Shown piece after piece: positions 1-11,784 of a stretch of 42,818 bases of DNA; position 1 is the stretch's first letter, and each line of letters begins with the position of its first letter. This DNA comes from Planctomycetota bacterium. GTDB lineage: Bacteria; Planctomycetota; JAJSAM01; JAJVHW01. The notes under the pieces were generated by a model. It was given only the letters and a program-made list of their open reading frames with translations. It did not search any database and was not told the DNA's origin. The stretch lies in assembly GCA_022072415.1 (NCBI GenBank), contig JAJVHW010000158.1, forward strand, positions 1 to 42,818, given 5' to 3'. The translations under genes and the position numbers were made by a program.

Positions 1-564
1 CGTACGATTCCCTTCGAAGATTGATGAGGTCAAAACAACCCCGTCAATCTCTTTCCCAAGAGCCTTGCCGTTGTGGGCCGCTGACACTGTCCCCATGCTG
101 GTTCCGATGAGATAGATCTTCGCTCCTGGCAATTTGGTCTTGATGTCGGCGACTACCTGCTTAACATCATTCAGATGAGTAGCGCTCTGGCGGAAATGCT
201 GGTCTTGCGCACGCTCCCACATATCCGAAGCCGAGTCGATGAGAACAACCGCAGTATCGGGATCACGGAAATGCATCCGGGCACGCACTACGTAGCTGCT
301 ACCGTAAGGAGACCAAGTAATGTTGGGGAACGTGCCTGTGAATTTTAGTGGAGCGTCGCCGCCCGTGAACAGCAAGGTAACGGCCTTTGGCGAGCCTTCC
401 TTGATTATCAAATACTGTTGCGTTACCTCAGGACGCGTGGTCAGTTTGACGATTTCAGCAGAGACGGGCTGAGCGTAGAGCTTTGTAGTCGCGATAAGCA
501 AAGCAATGCCAAGTAGGAGAAAAGCAAATCGATGGATCTGATTATCTAAGAAACGATCACCCAT
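1..564 (-). CDS. Secreted alpha/beta hydrolase, N-terminal part (runs off the left edge)
   Basis: The reading frame starts at an ATG at 564 behind a strong ribosome site (GGGAGGGG on the minus strand) and stays open for 188 codons to the window edge. Residues about 10-32 form a hydrophobic signal sequence ending in LYAQ, so the protein is probably exported. The serine nucleophile elbow is visible as GTSMG near residue 156, followed by the usual strand VVLTSS. The catalytic Asp and His would lie beyond the edge. The family holds poorly characterised secreted hydrolases, and no substrate can be named. The right end of the window carries the complementary C-terminal part of a protein of the same type (Asp and His motifs), discussed as a finding. 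The family call is good; the function is unknown. Confidence 0.8.
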   Translation of the reverse strand, partial: MGDRFLDNQIHRFAFLLLGIALLIATTKLYAQPVSAEIVKLTTRPEVTQQYLIIKEGSPKAVTLLFTGGDAPLKFTGTFPNITWSPYGSSYVVRARMHFRDPDTAVVLIDSASDMWERAQDQHFRQSATHLNDVKQVVADIKTKLPGAKIYLIGTSMGTVSAAHNGKALGKEIDGVVLTSSIFEGNRT

Positions 565-790
565 ATTCCCCTCCCGCAGTTTGACGATTATGCAACGCCG
601 CAGCCGTCATTCTGTTTGCGACAATATCCTATCATCATTGGTCTTCAAGCCAGATCGAATAGTGCGCTACATGCACTTGTTGTCCAGTACGCGTTGGCCG
701 AGCATGGGGCGGTACAAACGGGCGGGATTTCGGCCGAAGCGGACTTCAGAAGATACGTGCGGTGATTACATCTGGTGACCCTGAGCGGAC

Positions 791-860
791 GTTCAACGTT
801 TGATATGTGAGGGGCGACCCGGCCTGCCGGGCGACGTCCTTTCGATTGATGGGGTTAGCG
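791..860 (-). other. Integron attC-like recombination site (candidate), within a gene-free stretch 565-874
   Basis: Read on the minus strand, this 70-bp segment begins with CGCTAAC (860-854), ends with GTTGAAC (797-791), and has a CCCGGC/GCCGGG hairpin in its middle. GTTGAAC fits the attC right core GTTRRRY exactly and is preceded by TCAAAC as in many attC sites. CGCTAAC fits the left core RYYYAAC only partly, and the pairing of the inner L boxes is imperfect. The site lies just after the stop of the HNH-like gene and before the hydrolase gene, both on the minus strand, which is where a cassette attC should be. It could instead be a chance hairpin or a terminator. Nothing else is evident between 565 and 874. 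Confidence 0.35.
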
Positions 861-874
861 CTCTATGAACCACG

Positions 875-1762
875 TTAGCCTCGCGGCGAAAAGGCTTCAT
901 CACCGAAGAGTTCGATATCTGCGTTCATTGCGACAAACGCATCGCTACCTATATACCTATCGACGTTTGAGCGAAATGCCTCATCGATCTTCGCTTTTTG
1001 GCGCTCAGACACGCTGTCGAGTGCATCACGCATCTTTGTGGCCTTATCGTTCAGATAGCCTCCTAAAGCGCGCGGCACCATGTACTTGCGAGGTTCGACA
1101 AACCCGTGCGTTGCATGAACTCTTGTACCCTTCCAATGATTCAAATTTGGTTCGTGAACGAAGCCGAGAATAATGAAGCGGCCTAGCTTTGAGTATGTAA
1201 ATATGGAGCGTGATCCACGACAAATATCCATGTCAATTGCCCGCATAAGATAGCGATTGATATTGGGCACCAAGTCGGCGCTTGCGCTTGATATTTGATC
1301 AACAGGAAGAAGGTGCTGTTGAAAGGTTCCCGGGTTTTGCCGTCGCCCCAGCAGAAACTCTCGCCAGACTATTTCGGCCTCGGATACGTGACCTAACGCA
1401 TCGGATTCCCAGTTGTTCAGATGACCCTCGTCTCTGTAAAAGCGGATTACACGCCAAGACACCGAAGTACAGAACCGCAATAGCCAATCCGAATACCGTA
1501 TGACTCTTCCGGATGCAGCGAGGTATGGATGAAAAAGCCGGCCTGCAAAAGCTGTTTCGGATCGACTAAACAATTCCTCGCAGGAGGAACAAAGCCAGTA
1601 TCGTTTGAGCCCGTCTTGGACCCGTTTATTCGGCTCAAGGCTGTGGCGAATGTGGCCATTGCCAGAAGACTCCCGAAGCCAGCGGTAGGTAAATGCGGGA
1701 AGAATGTGACTCAACTGGAGTTCTGAGTCAGTCTGACAGAGGCGGCACTGTTCGGTTGTCAT
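875..1762 (-). CDS. HNH-like zinc-binding protein, 295 residues
   Basis: The N-terminus has CRLC (C6, C9), then a His in LSHILP (residue 19), and a second cysteine pair in WLCSSCE (C58, C61). This CxxC-H-CxxC layout is typical of HNH/treble-clef nuclease-like proteins. The rest has no motif I recognise beyond a conserved-looking central aromatic region. I chose the ATG at 1762; an in-frame TTG lies at 1792, but inside a strong hairpin. No clear ribosome site precedes either start. It lies downstream of a PD-(D/E)XK-type gene on the same strand, separated by the hairpin at 1779-1807. A nuclease role is inferred from the metal ligands only. A structural zinc protein is the alternative. Confidence 0.7.
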   Translation of the reverse strand: MTTEQCRLCQTDSELQLSHILPAFTYRWLRESSGNGHIRHSLEPNKRVQDGLKRYWLCSSCEELFSRSETAFAGRLFHPYLAASGRVIRYSDWLLRFCTSVSWRVIRFYRDEGHLNNWESDALGHVSEAEIVWREFLLGRRQNPGTFQQHLLPVDQISSASADLVPNINRYLMRAIDMDICRGSRSIFTYSKLGRFIILGFVHEPNLNHWKGTRVHATHGFVEPRKYMVPRALGGYLNDKATKMRDALDSVSERQKAKIDEAFRSNVDRYIGSDAFVAMNADIELFGDEAFSPRG

Positions 1763-1778
1763 AAGTAATGTTGAGCGA

Positions 1779-1807
1779 GCCAAAGGGGTCAAGCTGACCC
1801 CTTTGGC
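1779..1807. terminator. Strong palindromic hairpin, probable terminator
   Basis: A 13-bp perfect stem (GCCAAAGGGGTCA and its complement) closes a 3-base loop and is followed by TTTT on the plus strand. It separates the upstream nuclease-like gene from the HNH-like gene, so it may attenuate read-through between them on the minus strand. There the 3' flank is not a T-run, so the classical orientation is plus. Confidence 0.55.
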
Positions 1808-1896
1808 TTTTAGCTGTTCGCTTGCTCCACTGAAACTAGGGGACGATTATTGATGCCAAGTAGACTCTGATGCGGAAGCTGTCGAGTTGCATGCGG

Positions 1897-3144
1897 TCAT
1901 CGGGGGACGTGAAACACCAGGACAGTGACGATAAGCTCACGATTTACGTCGCCGTTGGCATGGAGCACGTATCTGAAGCCGCTTTCATGCGGCCAGTTGA
2001 CCGCCCGTTTGAAGTTGGCGTGGTCTTTAACCACATTGTCGATGCCGCTAAGGACGGTCGAAGTTTCAGTGCCGCGGTTGAACATGAGGATAGCTGTTTT
2101 GCTGTCTCTCCAAGTGGTATAGCCCAGCAGTTGCTCAATGGCCTCGCCGAAGGCTTTGGGTCCTTTCCAGAACTTGCACTCGGCAATAAATACATTGCGG
2201 TCGCCTTCGCGCAGCAGGATGTCCGTCTTTCCAGACATATTGAACGTCTCGCCCGTGGCCTTGCCCTCGAACTGACCGTTTAGCTGTACTAGGAAATGCT
2301 GGCGCAGTGATTCCTCATCCATCGCCTTAAAGGCTTCAGGACTGCGCTCCATAACAAGTGCCATATCTTGCATGATCTTGAGTGCCTGCTCGTACTGCTC
2401 CATCGCCCATGTGGGCTCAGGTGTGAACGGTGTAGTGCTGGCAGATGGTAGCGTTGGCGCTATCTTCTTGCGGGTCGTGGGGATCGCATACGTCTTTGGC
2501 GCGTCATTGCACCGCCGAATCGGTATACCAAGGGCGGCTGCACGTTGAGATTGCGCTAACAGTCGCTGACGTCGCTGCTCGATCACCTGTTCCACTACAC
2601 CGGGGAGGTTGTTGTTATGGGCATCAAGCAGCGTACGCTGCCATCCCAAGTATTGTTCGATCTCAGCTAATGCTCGATCGACCAGCGGACGTACATCTCG
2701 GGGTGCGTCTGATGGCGAGTCGTATCGAAACACCAGTTTATTCCCTTCGATGACCGCGCGCGGCGGGCTGCTACTCATCGTGTTCGGACGCGAATAAAAC
2801 AGTTCGGACTCGCCTTCAAAGGGTACGCGGATCTCGGTCCGCTCCCCCGGGACCAGCGCCGGGCGGCTTTTGTCGTCGATCCACCGCATTGGGTCATAGC
2901 GCACATCGACTTGTACGTCCTGATGGTCCGCATACCAGTCCTCGCGTCGCAGTTGGATCGGCTCGACGCGGTACTTCTCTACCAAGTATCGCTTCAGGTC
3001 CTCAGGTGCGGTGTTGAGAAGCCGATTCTCGTCCAGTCCTTCGACTTCCTGCCTCATGCTCTGCAACGTATTGCGCAGAGACTGGTCGAGATCGTAAGTG
3101 CAGAATAGGAGTCCTTTGCTCTTGTCGATGCTTCCGAACATCAT
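1897..3144 (-). CDS. PD-(D/E)XK nuclease-like protein, 415 residues
   Basis: Near the C-terminus (residues about 300-325) a short acidic-strand pattern reads GKTDILL then NVFIAECKFW. This is the D...ExK signature of the PD-(D/E)XK nuclease fold used by restriction and repair enzymes. The first 200 residues lack a motif I know; they end in an Arg/Gln-rich helix and a Thr/Pro-rich linker (about 225-245), so the protein looks like a sensor or binding domain joined to a nuclease. The start is the ATG pair at 3144/3141 behind AAGGGGG. The gene precedes the HNH-like gene on the same strand, and two nuclease-like genes in tandem fit a defence or restriction role. That role is inferred; no partner methylase is adjacent. 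Confidence 0.7.
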   Translation of the reverse strand: MMFGSIDKSKGLLFCTYDLDQSLRNTLQSMRQEVEGLDENRLLNTAPEDLKRYLVEKYRVEPIQLRREDWYADHQDVQVDVRYDPMRWIDDKSRPALVPGERTEIRVPFEGESELFYSRPNTMSSSPPRAVIEGNKLVFRYDSPSDAPRDVRPLVDRALAEIEQYLGWQRTLLDAHNNNLPGVVEQVIEQRRQRLLAQSQRAAALGIPIRRCNDAPKTYAIPTTRKKIAPTLPSASTTPFTPEPTWAMEQYEQALKIMQDMALVMERSPEAFKAMDEESLRQHFLVQLNGQFEGKATGETFNMSGKTDILLREGDRNVFIAECKFWKGPKAFGEAIEQLLGYTTWRDSKTAILMFNRGTETSTVLSGIDNVVKDHANFKRAVNWPHESGFRYVLHANGDVNRELIVTVLVFHVPR

Positions 3145-3447
3145 TGAACCCCCTTTCCTGGTTACGCGTCGTTCTGATTAGTCTCACATCGATGGGGCTG
3201 CTCGATTAGCTTAGCCCTCCCGTTGCTGCCAACGGCCACCAAAGGCGCCAGGGCCGGGGAATGTCGGCTTCTTTGCTGACATCATACGTCCGTCCGCTCT
3301 TTGGCCGAAATTGGATGTTGTCCACATTGTTGACAGTTGGCCGCTTCGGCCGATGAGCTGTCTGATGTAGGAGACGGATCCGCAGCCAGGAGTGGCCTTA
3401 GACATGGTTTGTAGGTCGATCTCGTCGGCGCTGGTTCATCTGCATCG

Positions 3448-3579
3448 ATGCCCCCTCTTTTCGGTTCGTCGTCCACATATCGAATCAGTCCGCAGTTTCT
3501 CGCCGTCGATCTGGAGCATCAGTTCCTGCCGGAGAGCATCGAGCGCGCCCTGCACTATCTGAATCCTGATAGCCGATGA
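3448..3579 (+). pseudogene. IS1182-type transposase N-terminal fragment, in the stretch 3145-3607
   Basis: From the ATG at 3448 the plus strand encodes 43 residues ending at a TGA at 3577. The middle reads PQFLAVDLEHQFLPES, closely matching the start of IS1182-family transposases, which typically open with a phrase like 'FLAVDLxxQxLPGxxE'. Everything after about residue 40 is lost, so this is a remnant of an insertion, truncated where the minus-strand protease gene's 3' end begins. No terminal inverted repeats were found by eye. The rest of 3145-3607 holds no gene I can support. Confidence 0.55.
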
Positions 3580-3607
3580 GAGCCGCCGGCTTGCACTCTT
3601 ACAAACT

Positions 3608-4912
3608 TCAAGGACGATTCTGGCTTTCCCCGATCCAGCGCAGGCTCTCGACCTGCAGGGTTCTCTCGATGCTGGACATGCCGATCTCCTCCGCAATGTC
3701 CAGCCTGCGCAAGGTGAGCAGCGCGGGGCGCTGCTCCCGCGCGGCGGCGGCCAGGAGATCCGAGAGCTCCTGAAGGCTTTTGACAGGCTTGCCGTCGACC
3801 TGCTCCAGGAAATCCATGGCCTCGATCTCGATCGCCTGGCCGGTCGAGCCGTCCTCGACATAGTGCACCTCGATCTCGGGAAAGGCGATGTCGGCCACTT
3901 CGCGGAAGGTGTCTCGCAAGGCGAACAGGACGCCCGAGACGAAAACGCCATTCCGGCTCAGTGTGCTGACCGTGGGAGACAAGCGTCCGCTGATGCGCCG
4001 CTCGGCACCGTTCTCCTCCACCGTCAGGGTGACCGCCTCCAGGCGCCCGCGCAGGGCATGGATGAGCTGGGTCGGGTTGGATACTCGCCCCGGCATGCCC
4101 TCCACCGTCTTGATGATCTGCCCGGCCCGCAAGGGAAGCTCCTGCCCGGGCAGAAGGCTTCGGGCAACCTTCACCGTGCGTTCGCCGTCGAGATTGCGGA
4201 AGAAGACCAGGGGAAGCTGCGGCGGCGAGGGATCGCGTCCCGCCTGGAGAAGCTCCAGCACGCGGCAGGCGTACTTCATGGAAACGGCGAAGTTGGTGTT
4301 CTTCGACTTGGGCTCCTTCATCGCGGCGGTGTTGATGCCGACGATCTTCCCGCTCGTCAAGCTGATCAGCGGCCCGCCGGAGTTGCCGCTGTCGACCGGC
4401 GCGTCGGTCTGCAGGTACTCGGTGCGGTACTTGCTCGTCACACCGGAGACGATCCCTCGCGTGCCGGTGTAGTAAAAGCGCCAGGGATGGCCATAGGCGC
4501 CGACCGGATGGCCCATGGCGGGCTGGTCCCGGCATTCGAGCTCGGCCGCGGCCAGCCTGCGGCCATCTTCCGGCCGCGCCTCGATGACGGCAAGGTCCAG
4601 GAAAGGATCGACGTAGACCTTGCGCGCCGGGCCGAACTCCTGGCCGTGGAAGGCTACCTGCACCCTGGCCGGCGAGCGGGAAACCACGTGGGCGTTGGTC
4701 ATGATCCAGCCGCGCCCTGCATCGACGACGAAGCCGGCCCCGATGAGGGTGCCGTGCTTGTCGCCCGCGAAGGGCACCGGTACCGAGGTCTTGACGCGCA
4801 CCGTGTAGGCCTGGGCCTTGCGGAAGATGCGCTCGCTGTCGTCCTGGGCCAGGGCTGCGGCCGGAGCCAGCGCCACCGTCGCGATGGTCAGCAATCCAAG
4901 GGTTCTTTTCAT
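3608..4912 (-). CDS. Secreted trypsin-like serine protease with PDZ-like C-terminal regions (DegP/HtrA type)
   Basis: Residues 1-23 form a signal peptide (hydrophobic run ending AALAQ), so the protein acts in the periplasm or outside. The chymotrypsin-fold triad is complete: His75 in TNAHVV, Asp106 in LDLAV, and Ser178 in DSGNSGGPL. The remaining 220 residues contain two stretches resembling PDZ domains (around 255-300 and 365-425), as in HtrA-type proteases that recognise misfolded proteins or exposed C-termini. I start it at the ATG at 4912; a GTG nine bases upstream would add three residues. It follows the HAD gene on the same strand with an 85-base gap. The protease family call is secure; the substrate is unknown. 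Confidence 0.85.
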   Translation of the reverse strand: MKRTLGLLTIATVALAPAAALAQDDSERIFRKAQAYTVRVKTSVPVPFAGDKHGTLIGAGFVVDAGRGWIMTNAHVVSRSPARVQVAFHGQEFGPARKVYVDPFLDLAVIEARPEDGRRLAAAELECRDQPAMGHPVGAYGHPWRFYYTGTRGIVSGVTSKYRTEYLQTDAPVDSGNSGGPLISLTSGKIVGINTAAMKEPKSKNTNFAVSMKYACRVLELLQAGRDPSPPQLPLVFFRNLDGERTVKVARSLLPGQELPLRAGQIIKTVEGMPGRVSNPTQLIHALRGRLEAVTLTVEENGAERRISGRLSPTVSTLSRNGVFVSGVLFALRDTFREVADIAFPEIEVHYVEDGSTGQAIEIEAMDFLEQVDGKPVKSLQELSDLLAAAAREQRPALLTLRRLDIAEEIGMSSIERTLQVESLRWIGESQNRP

Positions 4913-4997
4913 GGTGGTCACATGGTCAGTTGATGAAAGTTGATCCAGCAGCGTGAGGGCTTGCCGGATGAGGCCGGGTTGGCCGGAGTGCTGCCGC

Positions 4998-5471
4998 CTA
5001 CGGTTCCCCGCTCATCAGGGCCAGCCGTCCTGCAAGCCGCATCGCCACGTCCTCGGTCAGCCCGAAGCGGCCGTCGCACAACACCAGGTTGGCACAGCTC
5101 CGGGGAAACTCGAAGGCCGAGTCGTCGAGCGCCAGCCAGCCCGCCTCGTTCAGGTCCCGGGAGCGGACGAAGGCCATGATCTCCTCGAAACGATTCGCCG
5201 GCCCGTCCGGCACCCAGAGCGGGGTAGTGCCGTCGATCCGCTCCGCGATGTCCCCGGAAAAGCACGGGCGCAGCCGCTCGAGAGCGAAGTGGTGGCGCCA
5301 GCTGGAGGAAATGATGATGCGCACCGCCGGGAACCGCCGCATCACTTCCTCGAACAGCGGCCGCCGGCAGAAATGCTCCGCCTCCAGGCACAGGGACGGG
5401 TGCAATACCCCGTCGAAATCGAGTAAGAGCACCGGCCGGCGCCGGTCCTCGGCCATGCCCGGCGAGGCCAT
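4998..5471 (-). CDS. HAD-fold phosphatase-like protein (HAD_SAK type), 157 residues
   Basis: The sequence shows the HAD motifs in order: DFDGVLHP (catalytic Asp18 and Asp20), SSSWR (motif II Ser, about residues 55-59) and LALDDS (motif III acidic pair, about 114-119). The short length without a cap domain and the SSSWR signature match the HAD domain first noted in Swiss-army-knife RNA-repair proteins and common in free-standing bacterial proteins. It probably hydrolyses a phosphate ester in the cytoplasm, perhaps on nucleic-acid ends, but this is inference from the family. The start is 5471, with an in-frame ATG at 5456 as alternative. It lies between an unrecognised gene and the protease gene, all on the minus strand. 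Confidence 0.8.
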   Translation of the reverse strand: MASPGMAEDRRRPVLLLDFDGVLHPSLCLEAEHFCRRPLFEEVMRRFPAVRIIISSSWRHHFALERLRPCFSGDIAERIDGTTPLWVPDGPANRFEEIMAFVRSRDLNEAGWLALDDSAFEFPRSCANLVLCDGRFGLTEDVAMRLAGRLALMSGEP

Positions 5472-5490
5472 TCAGCGAACCACTTCTCTT

Positions 5491-5517
5491 GCTCTGGCCG
5501 GCTCGGCCGGCCAGAGC
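5491..5517. repeat. Perfect 12-bp inverted repeat between two minus-strand genes
   Basis: GCTCTGGCCGGC and its exact complement flank a 3-base loop. It lies between the stop of the 167-residue gene and the start of the HAD gene. No T-run follows in either direction, so it is not a classical terminator. It could stabilise or separate the two transcripts. Confidence 0.6.
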
Positions 5518-5560
5518 ATCGCGCAGATCGTGCCCGGCATTAACGGCCCTCTCGAAGCGG

Positions 5561-6064
5561 TCATGCCGGGCGCGGCCTTCCGGGGTCTAGCACGCCATAT
5601 GGATTCCTGTCTTCGGCCGCCCTGGCGGTCTCGCCGAGCCGCATCATGAAGCGGCACATATTTTGGTACATCTGTTTCGCTTCCACCGGCATGGCCATGC
5701 GGCCGATGTTCGGCACCTCCTCCGCAGCGCTTGCCGCCAGCGCGTGAATGCGCTCGAATACCGCCTTCGCGCCGGCTGGCTCGTGCTCGGCGAGATCCAG
5801 AAACACGGCGAACTGGGTCGCCCGTTCCGCGCCGCAAACCCGGCTCAGGAACGACTCGTTGCGGCTGAGCCGGGACGGGCCGCTTCCGGGAGGATTCCTG
5901 CTGCCGGCCCATACCGTCAGGATGTCCCGCGTTGTCGGGCCGGCCGGGGGCGGGGTGGGCATCTTGGTGGCAAAATCGACCGCGAGATGCGCGACGATAT
6001 CGCCCTGCCTGCATGCGGCGGCGAGTAACTCCCAGTCAGCCTGGGTAAAACAGCTTTCGTTCAT
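5561..6064 (-). CDS. Unrecognised protein, 167 residues
   Basis: I do not recognise this family. The start at 6064 is well supported by AGGAGA seven bases upstream on the minus strand; an earlier ATG at 6109 would add 15 residues without a ribosome site. There is no signal peptide or membrane segment. The sequence begins with an acidic, aromatic helix (QADWELLAAACRQGD) and continues with helical stretches; residues 118-145 are Ala/Met-rich. A soluble, mostly helical protein is likely. It lies upstream of the HAD gene on the same strand, separated by the hairpin at 5491-5517. Confidence 0.6.
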   Translation of the reverse strand: MNESCFTQADWELLAAACRQGDIVAHLAVDFATKMPTPPPAGPTTRDILTVWAGSRNPPGSGPSRLSRNESFLSRVCGAERATQFAVFLDLAEHEPAGAKAVFERIHALAASAAEEVPNIGRMAMPVEAKQMYQNMCRFMMRLGETARAAEDRNPYGVLDPGRPRPA

Positions 6065-6237
6065 TGCTTTCTCCTCTTTAGCGGCTTTGCCGAATGGCGG
6101 GGGCCGCAATCTGGAATCAAATCCCCCCGGCCCTTGAGGCGGGCCACTCCGGCGCGAAAGCGCTCCACCGGCTCCTCCGGCGACGACGGCGAGTCCGTTT
6201 CTATGGAAGCCATTGTCCCCGCATCAAGGCTCACCAG

Positions 6238-6486
6238 ATGAGCCTGCGCATGCCCATTTCAGTCCGACGCGGCGGGGAAAAGTCTCGTCAAAGCGCGCCT
6301 CGTTCCATGGGCTGGCGCCGCGGTAGCGGGCCGCCGCGCGTCCTGAGCGAACTCGCCGGCGACAAGTCGCTGGCCGATGCTTTGCATATCACGCCTGAGG
6401 AGTGGAAAGCACTGCGCTCGATCGAGCTGCCGGCGACCTTGGCCAAGCCGCCAATCGCGTGGCGTAGACACCGGTCAGAACATTAA
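6238..6486 (+). CDS. Possible small protein, 82 residues (weak)
   Basis: The frame encodes a basic N-terminal half (many Arg) and a more ordinary C-terminal half with LHITPEEWKALRSIELP, which looks like a real helix-turn pattern. No ribosome site precedes the ATG at 6238, and the frame stays open upstream to 6094. It may be a genuine small gene, the tail of a decayed one, or chance in high-GC DNA. The following stretch 6487-6788 holds only the 23-codon frame listed next. Confidence 0.25.
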   Translation: MSLRMPISVRRGGEKSRQSAPRSMGWRRGSGPPRVLSELAGDKSLADALHITPEEWKALRSIELPATLAKPPIAWRRHRSEH

Positions 6487-6694
6487 AGCCTGCGGAAGAG
6501 TACGCTGCGAAACCTCTGCAGGCTCACCTCCTGAGACTCACCCACCCGAGAATAGGCTCTCTACTATCGGAAAAATCGCGATCACGTCAGCGGGAACAAG
6601 TCTGGCGGATGCGGGCGATCCCCATTCTTGAGGCATAATTTCCGAATATTCAGTCGCATCCGGTAAGTTCGCGGCAATGTAAGGAGTAACGAAA

Positions 6695-6766
6695 ATGGAT
6701 TTATGGCTGCTGCAGGGAGTCAGGTCAATCTTAGCGAATCAGGGTATGAGTAAGCCTGGCCTGTGA
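6695..6766 (+). CDS. Very short frame (23 residues) before the defence operon, possible leader peptide
   Basis: An ATG at 6695 is preceded by AAGGAG at good spacing, the best ribosome site in this stretch, and encodes 23 residues (MDLWLLQGVRSILANQGMSK...) ending 22 bases before the helicase start. The helicase itself has only a weak site (GAGAAG). A short translated frame here could couple or attenuate expression of the operon. It may equally be the scar of a lost gene start. Confidence 0.35.
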   Translation: MDLWLLQGVRSILANQGMSKPGL

Positions 6767-6788
6767 AGAATAGGAATTCCGAGAAGCA

Positions 6789-10379
<3,591 letters not shown>

Positions 10380-10479
10380 GCAATTGATCAATGTACTCAC
10401 TTTGCTAATTTAAAGTTGCTTTTTTGCGGAAAACCAGCAAGAATCGATGTCTGATTCCATTATTGTTGAATCTGCCGCC

Positions 10480-11781
10480 ATGTTTATCGAATTCAGCGTC
10501 TCAAATTTCCGCTCCATTCTGACCCGCCAGACTTTAAGCATGGTGGCCAGTCCCGACGCCGCGCATCTCCAGCGCAATGTCAGCCCGGGCAAGGACAAGG
10601 ATCTGCGCTTGCTGCGGTCGGCAGTCATCTATGGGCCGAATGCAGCGGGCAAGAGCAATCTCCTGCGCGCAGTGGAAACCCTGCGCCAGCTGGTACTGAC
10701 CTCGGCCACCAGCTTTCAGGAAGGCCAGCCTATGCCCGTTACGCCGTTTCTCTTTTCGAAGGCCGCCTCTGGTCAACCGTCGGAGTTCGAGATCATCTTC
10801 ATCGCCGACGATGGCATCCGCTACCACTACTACTGCTTAGCCAGCGCCGAACGCGTGTTCAAGGAATGGCTTGTTGCCTACCCACTTGGCCGCGCGCAAA
10901 GATGGTTCGAACGGGAGTACGACACCGAGGCCAAGACGCAACGGTGGTGGTTCGGCCCCAACTTCAACGCTGAGCGTGCGGAACGCAAAGTCTGGCAAGA
11001 TTTTACGCGAGACAACGCCCTGTTCCTGTCGACCGCGATTCAGCTCAACAATGCCCAGCTCCGACCGGCTTTTAGTTGGATCACGCAGAAGCTCATCGTG
11101 CTGGTGCCCGGTGTCGACCTGAATCCATTCCTTAGCCTGAATCTGCTGCGCGAAGGAAGCGGGCAGGACCAGATCATGCGCTTCATGCGCGCGGCGGATA
11201 TCGGCATCGACCGGCTGGAGCTTCTGGAAGAGGATATGGCCTCGCCTCCTTCGGGTGTGCTCCCTCCAGGCGCCATGCGGGTTCACCTTGAGATTGGACT
11301 CCAGCCTGGGGCCTCGCCCGCACCCCAGACGCCGAAGCGCTTTCGCGTTCTCGCATGGCACAAGCGCGCGGATACCAACGATGAAGTGCCGCTCGACATG
11401 AGCGACGAGTCAGACGGCACCCAGAAGCTGTTCGAATTCACGGGCGGCTGGCTGCGTGCGCTTGAAGGGGGAGCAACCCTGTTCGTCGATGAACTCGACC
11501 GCAGCCTGCATCCGCACATGACACGCTTTCTCGTGGGGCTTTTCCACAGCCGCAACAACGAGAAGAACTCGCAGTTGGTTTTTACCACCCACGACACGAC
11601 CCTGCTGGACACCGACTTGCTCCGCCGCGACCAGATATGGTTCGTCGAGAAAGACGAGGAACGATCGTCCCGCCTCTACCCGCTGCTCGAATACTCGCCG
11701 CGCAAGGACGAAGCTCTGGAGCGCGGCTACCTCAAGGGACGCTACGGCGCCATTCCCTTCATCGGCGACCTCAGGGCCTGA
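10480..11781 (+). CDS. RloA/AbiL-like AAA15 ATPase
   Basis: The N-terminus MFIEFSVSNFRSIL is typical of RloA/AbiLi ATPases, which supports the ATG at 10480; an ATG at 10447 would add 11 residues, and neither has a clear ribosome site. Walker A is YGPNAAGKS (about 49-57). Near the C-terminus are Walker B LFVDELDRSLHP (about 332-343) and the H-loop FTTHD (about 364), as in SMC/ABC-like OLD-family ATPases. Such ATPases pair with RloB in abortive-infection or restriction-linked loci, where they probably gate a toxic nuclease activity. The RloB-like gene starts 3 bases after the stop, so the two are co-translated. Confidence 0.87.
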   Translation: MFIEFSVSNFRSILTRQTLSMVASPDAAHLQRNVSPGKDKDLRLLRSAVIYGPNAAGKSNLLRAVETLRQLVLTSATSFQEGQPMPVTPFLFSKAASGQPSEFEIIFIADDGIRYHYYCLASAERVFKEWLVAYPLGRAQRWFEREYDTEAKTQRWWFGPNFNAERAERKVWQDFTRDNALFLSTAIQLNNAQLRPAFSWITQKLIVLVPGVDLNPFLSLNLLREGSGQDQIMRFMRAADIGIDRLELLEEDMASPPSGVLPPGAMRVHLEIGLQPGASPAPQTPKRFRVLAWHKRADTNDEVPLDMSDESDGTQKLFEFTGGWLRALEGGATLFVDELDRSLHPHMTRFLVGLFHSRNNEKNSQLVFTTHDTTLLDTDLLRRDQIWFVEKDEERSSRLYPLLEYSPRKDEALERGYLKGRYGAIPFIGDLRA

Positions 11782-11784
11782 CGC

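Noticed and set aside
581-778. Open frame of 65 codons on the plus strand
   Set aside because: It lies in the promoter region of the hydrolase gene, lacks a ribosome site and resembles no protein type.
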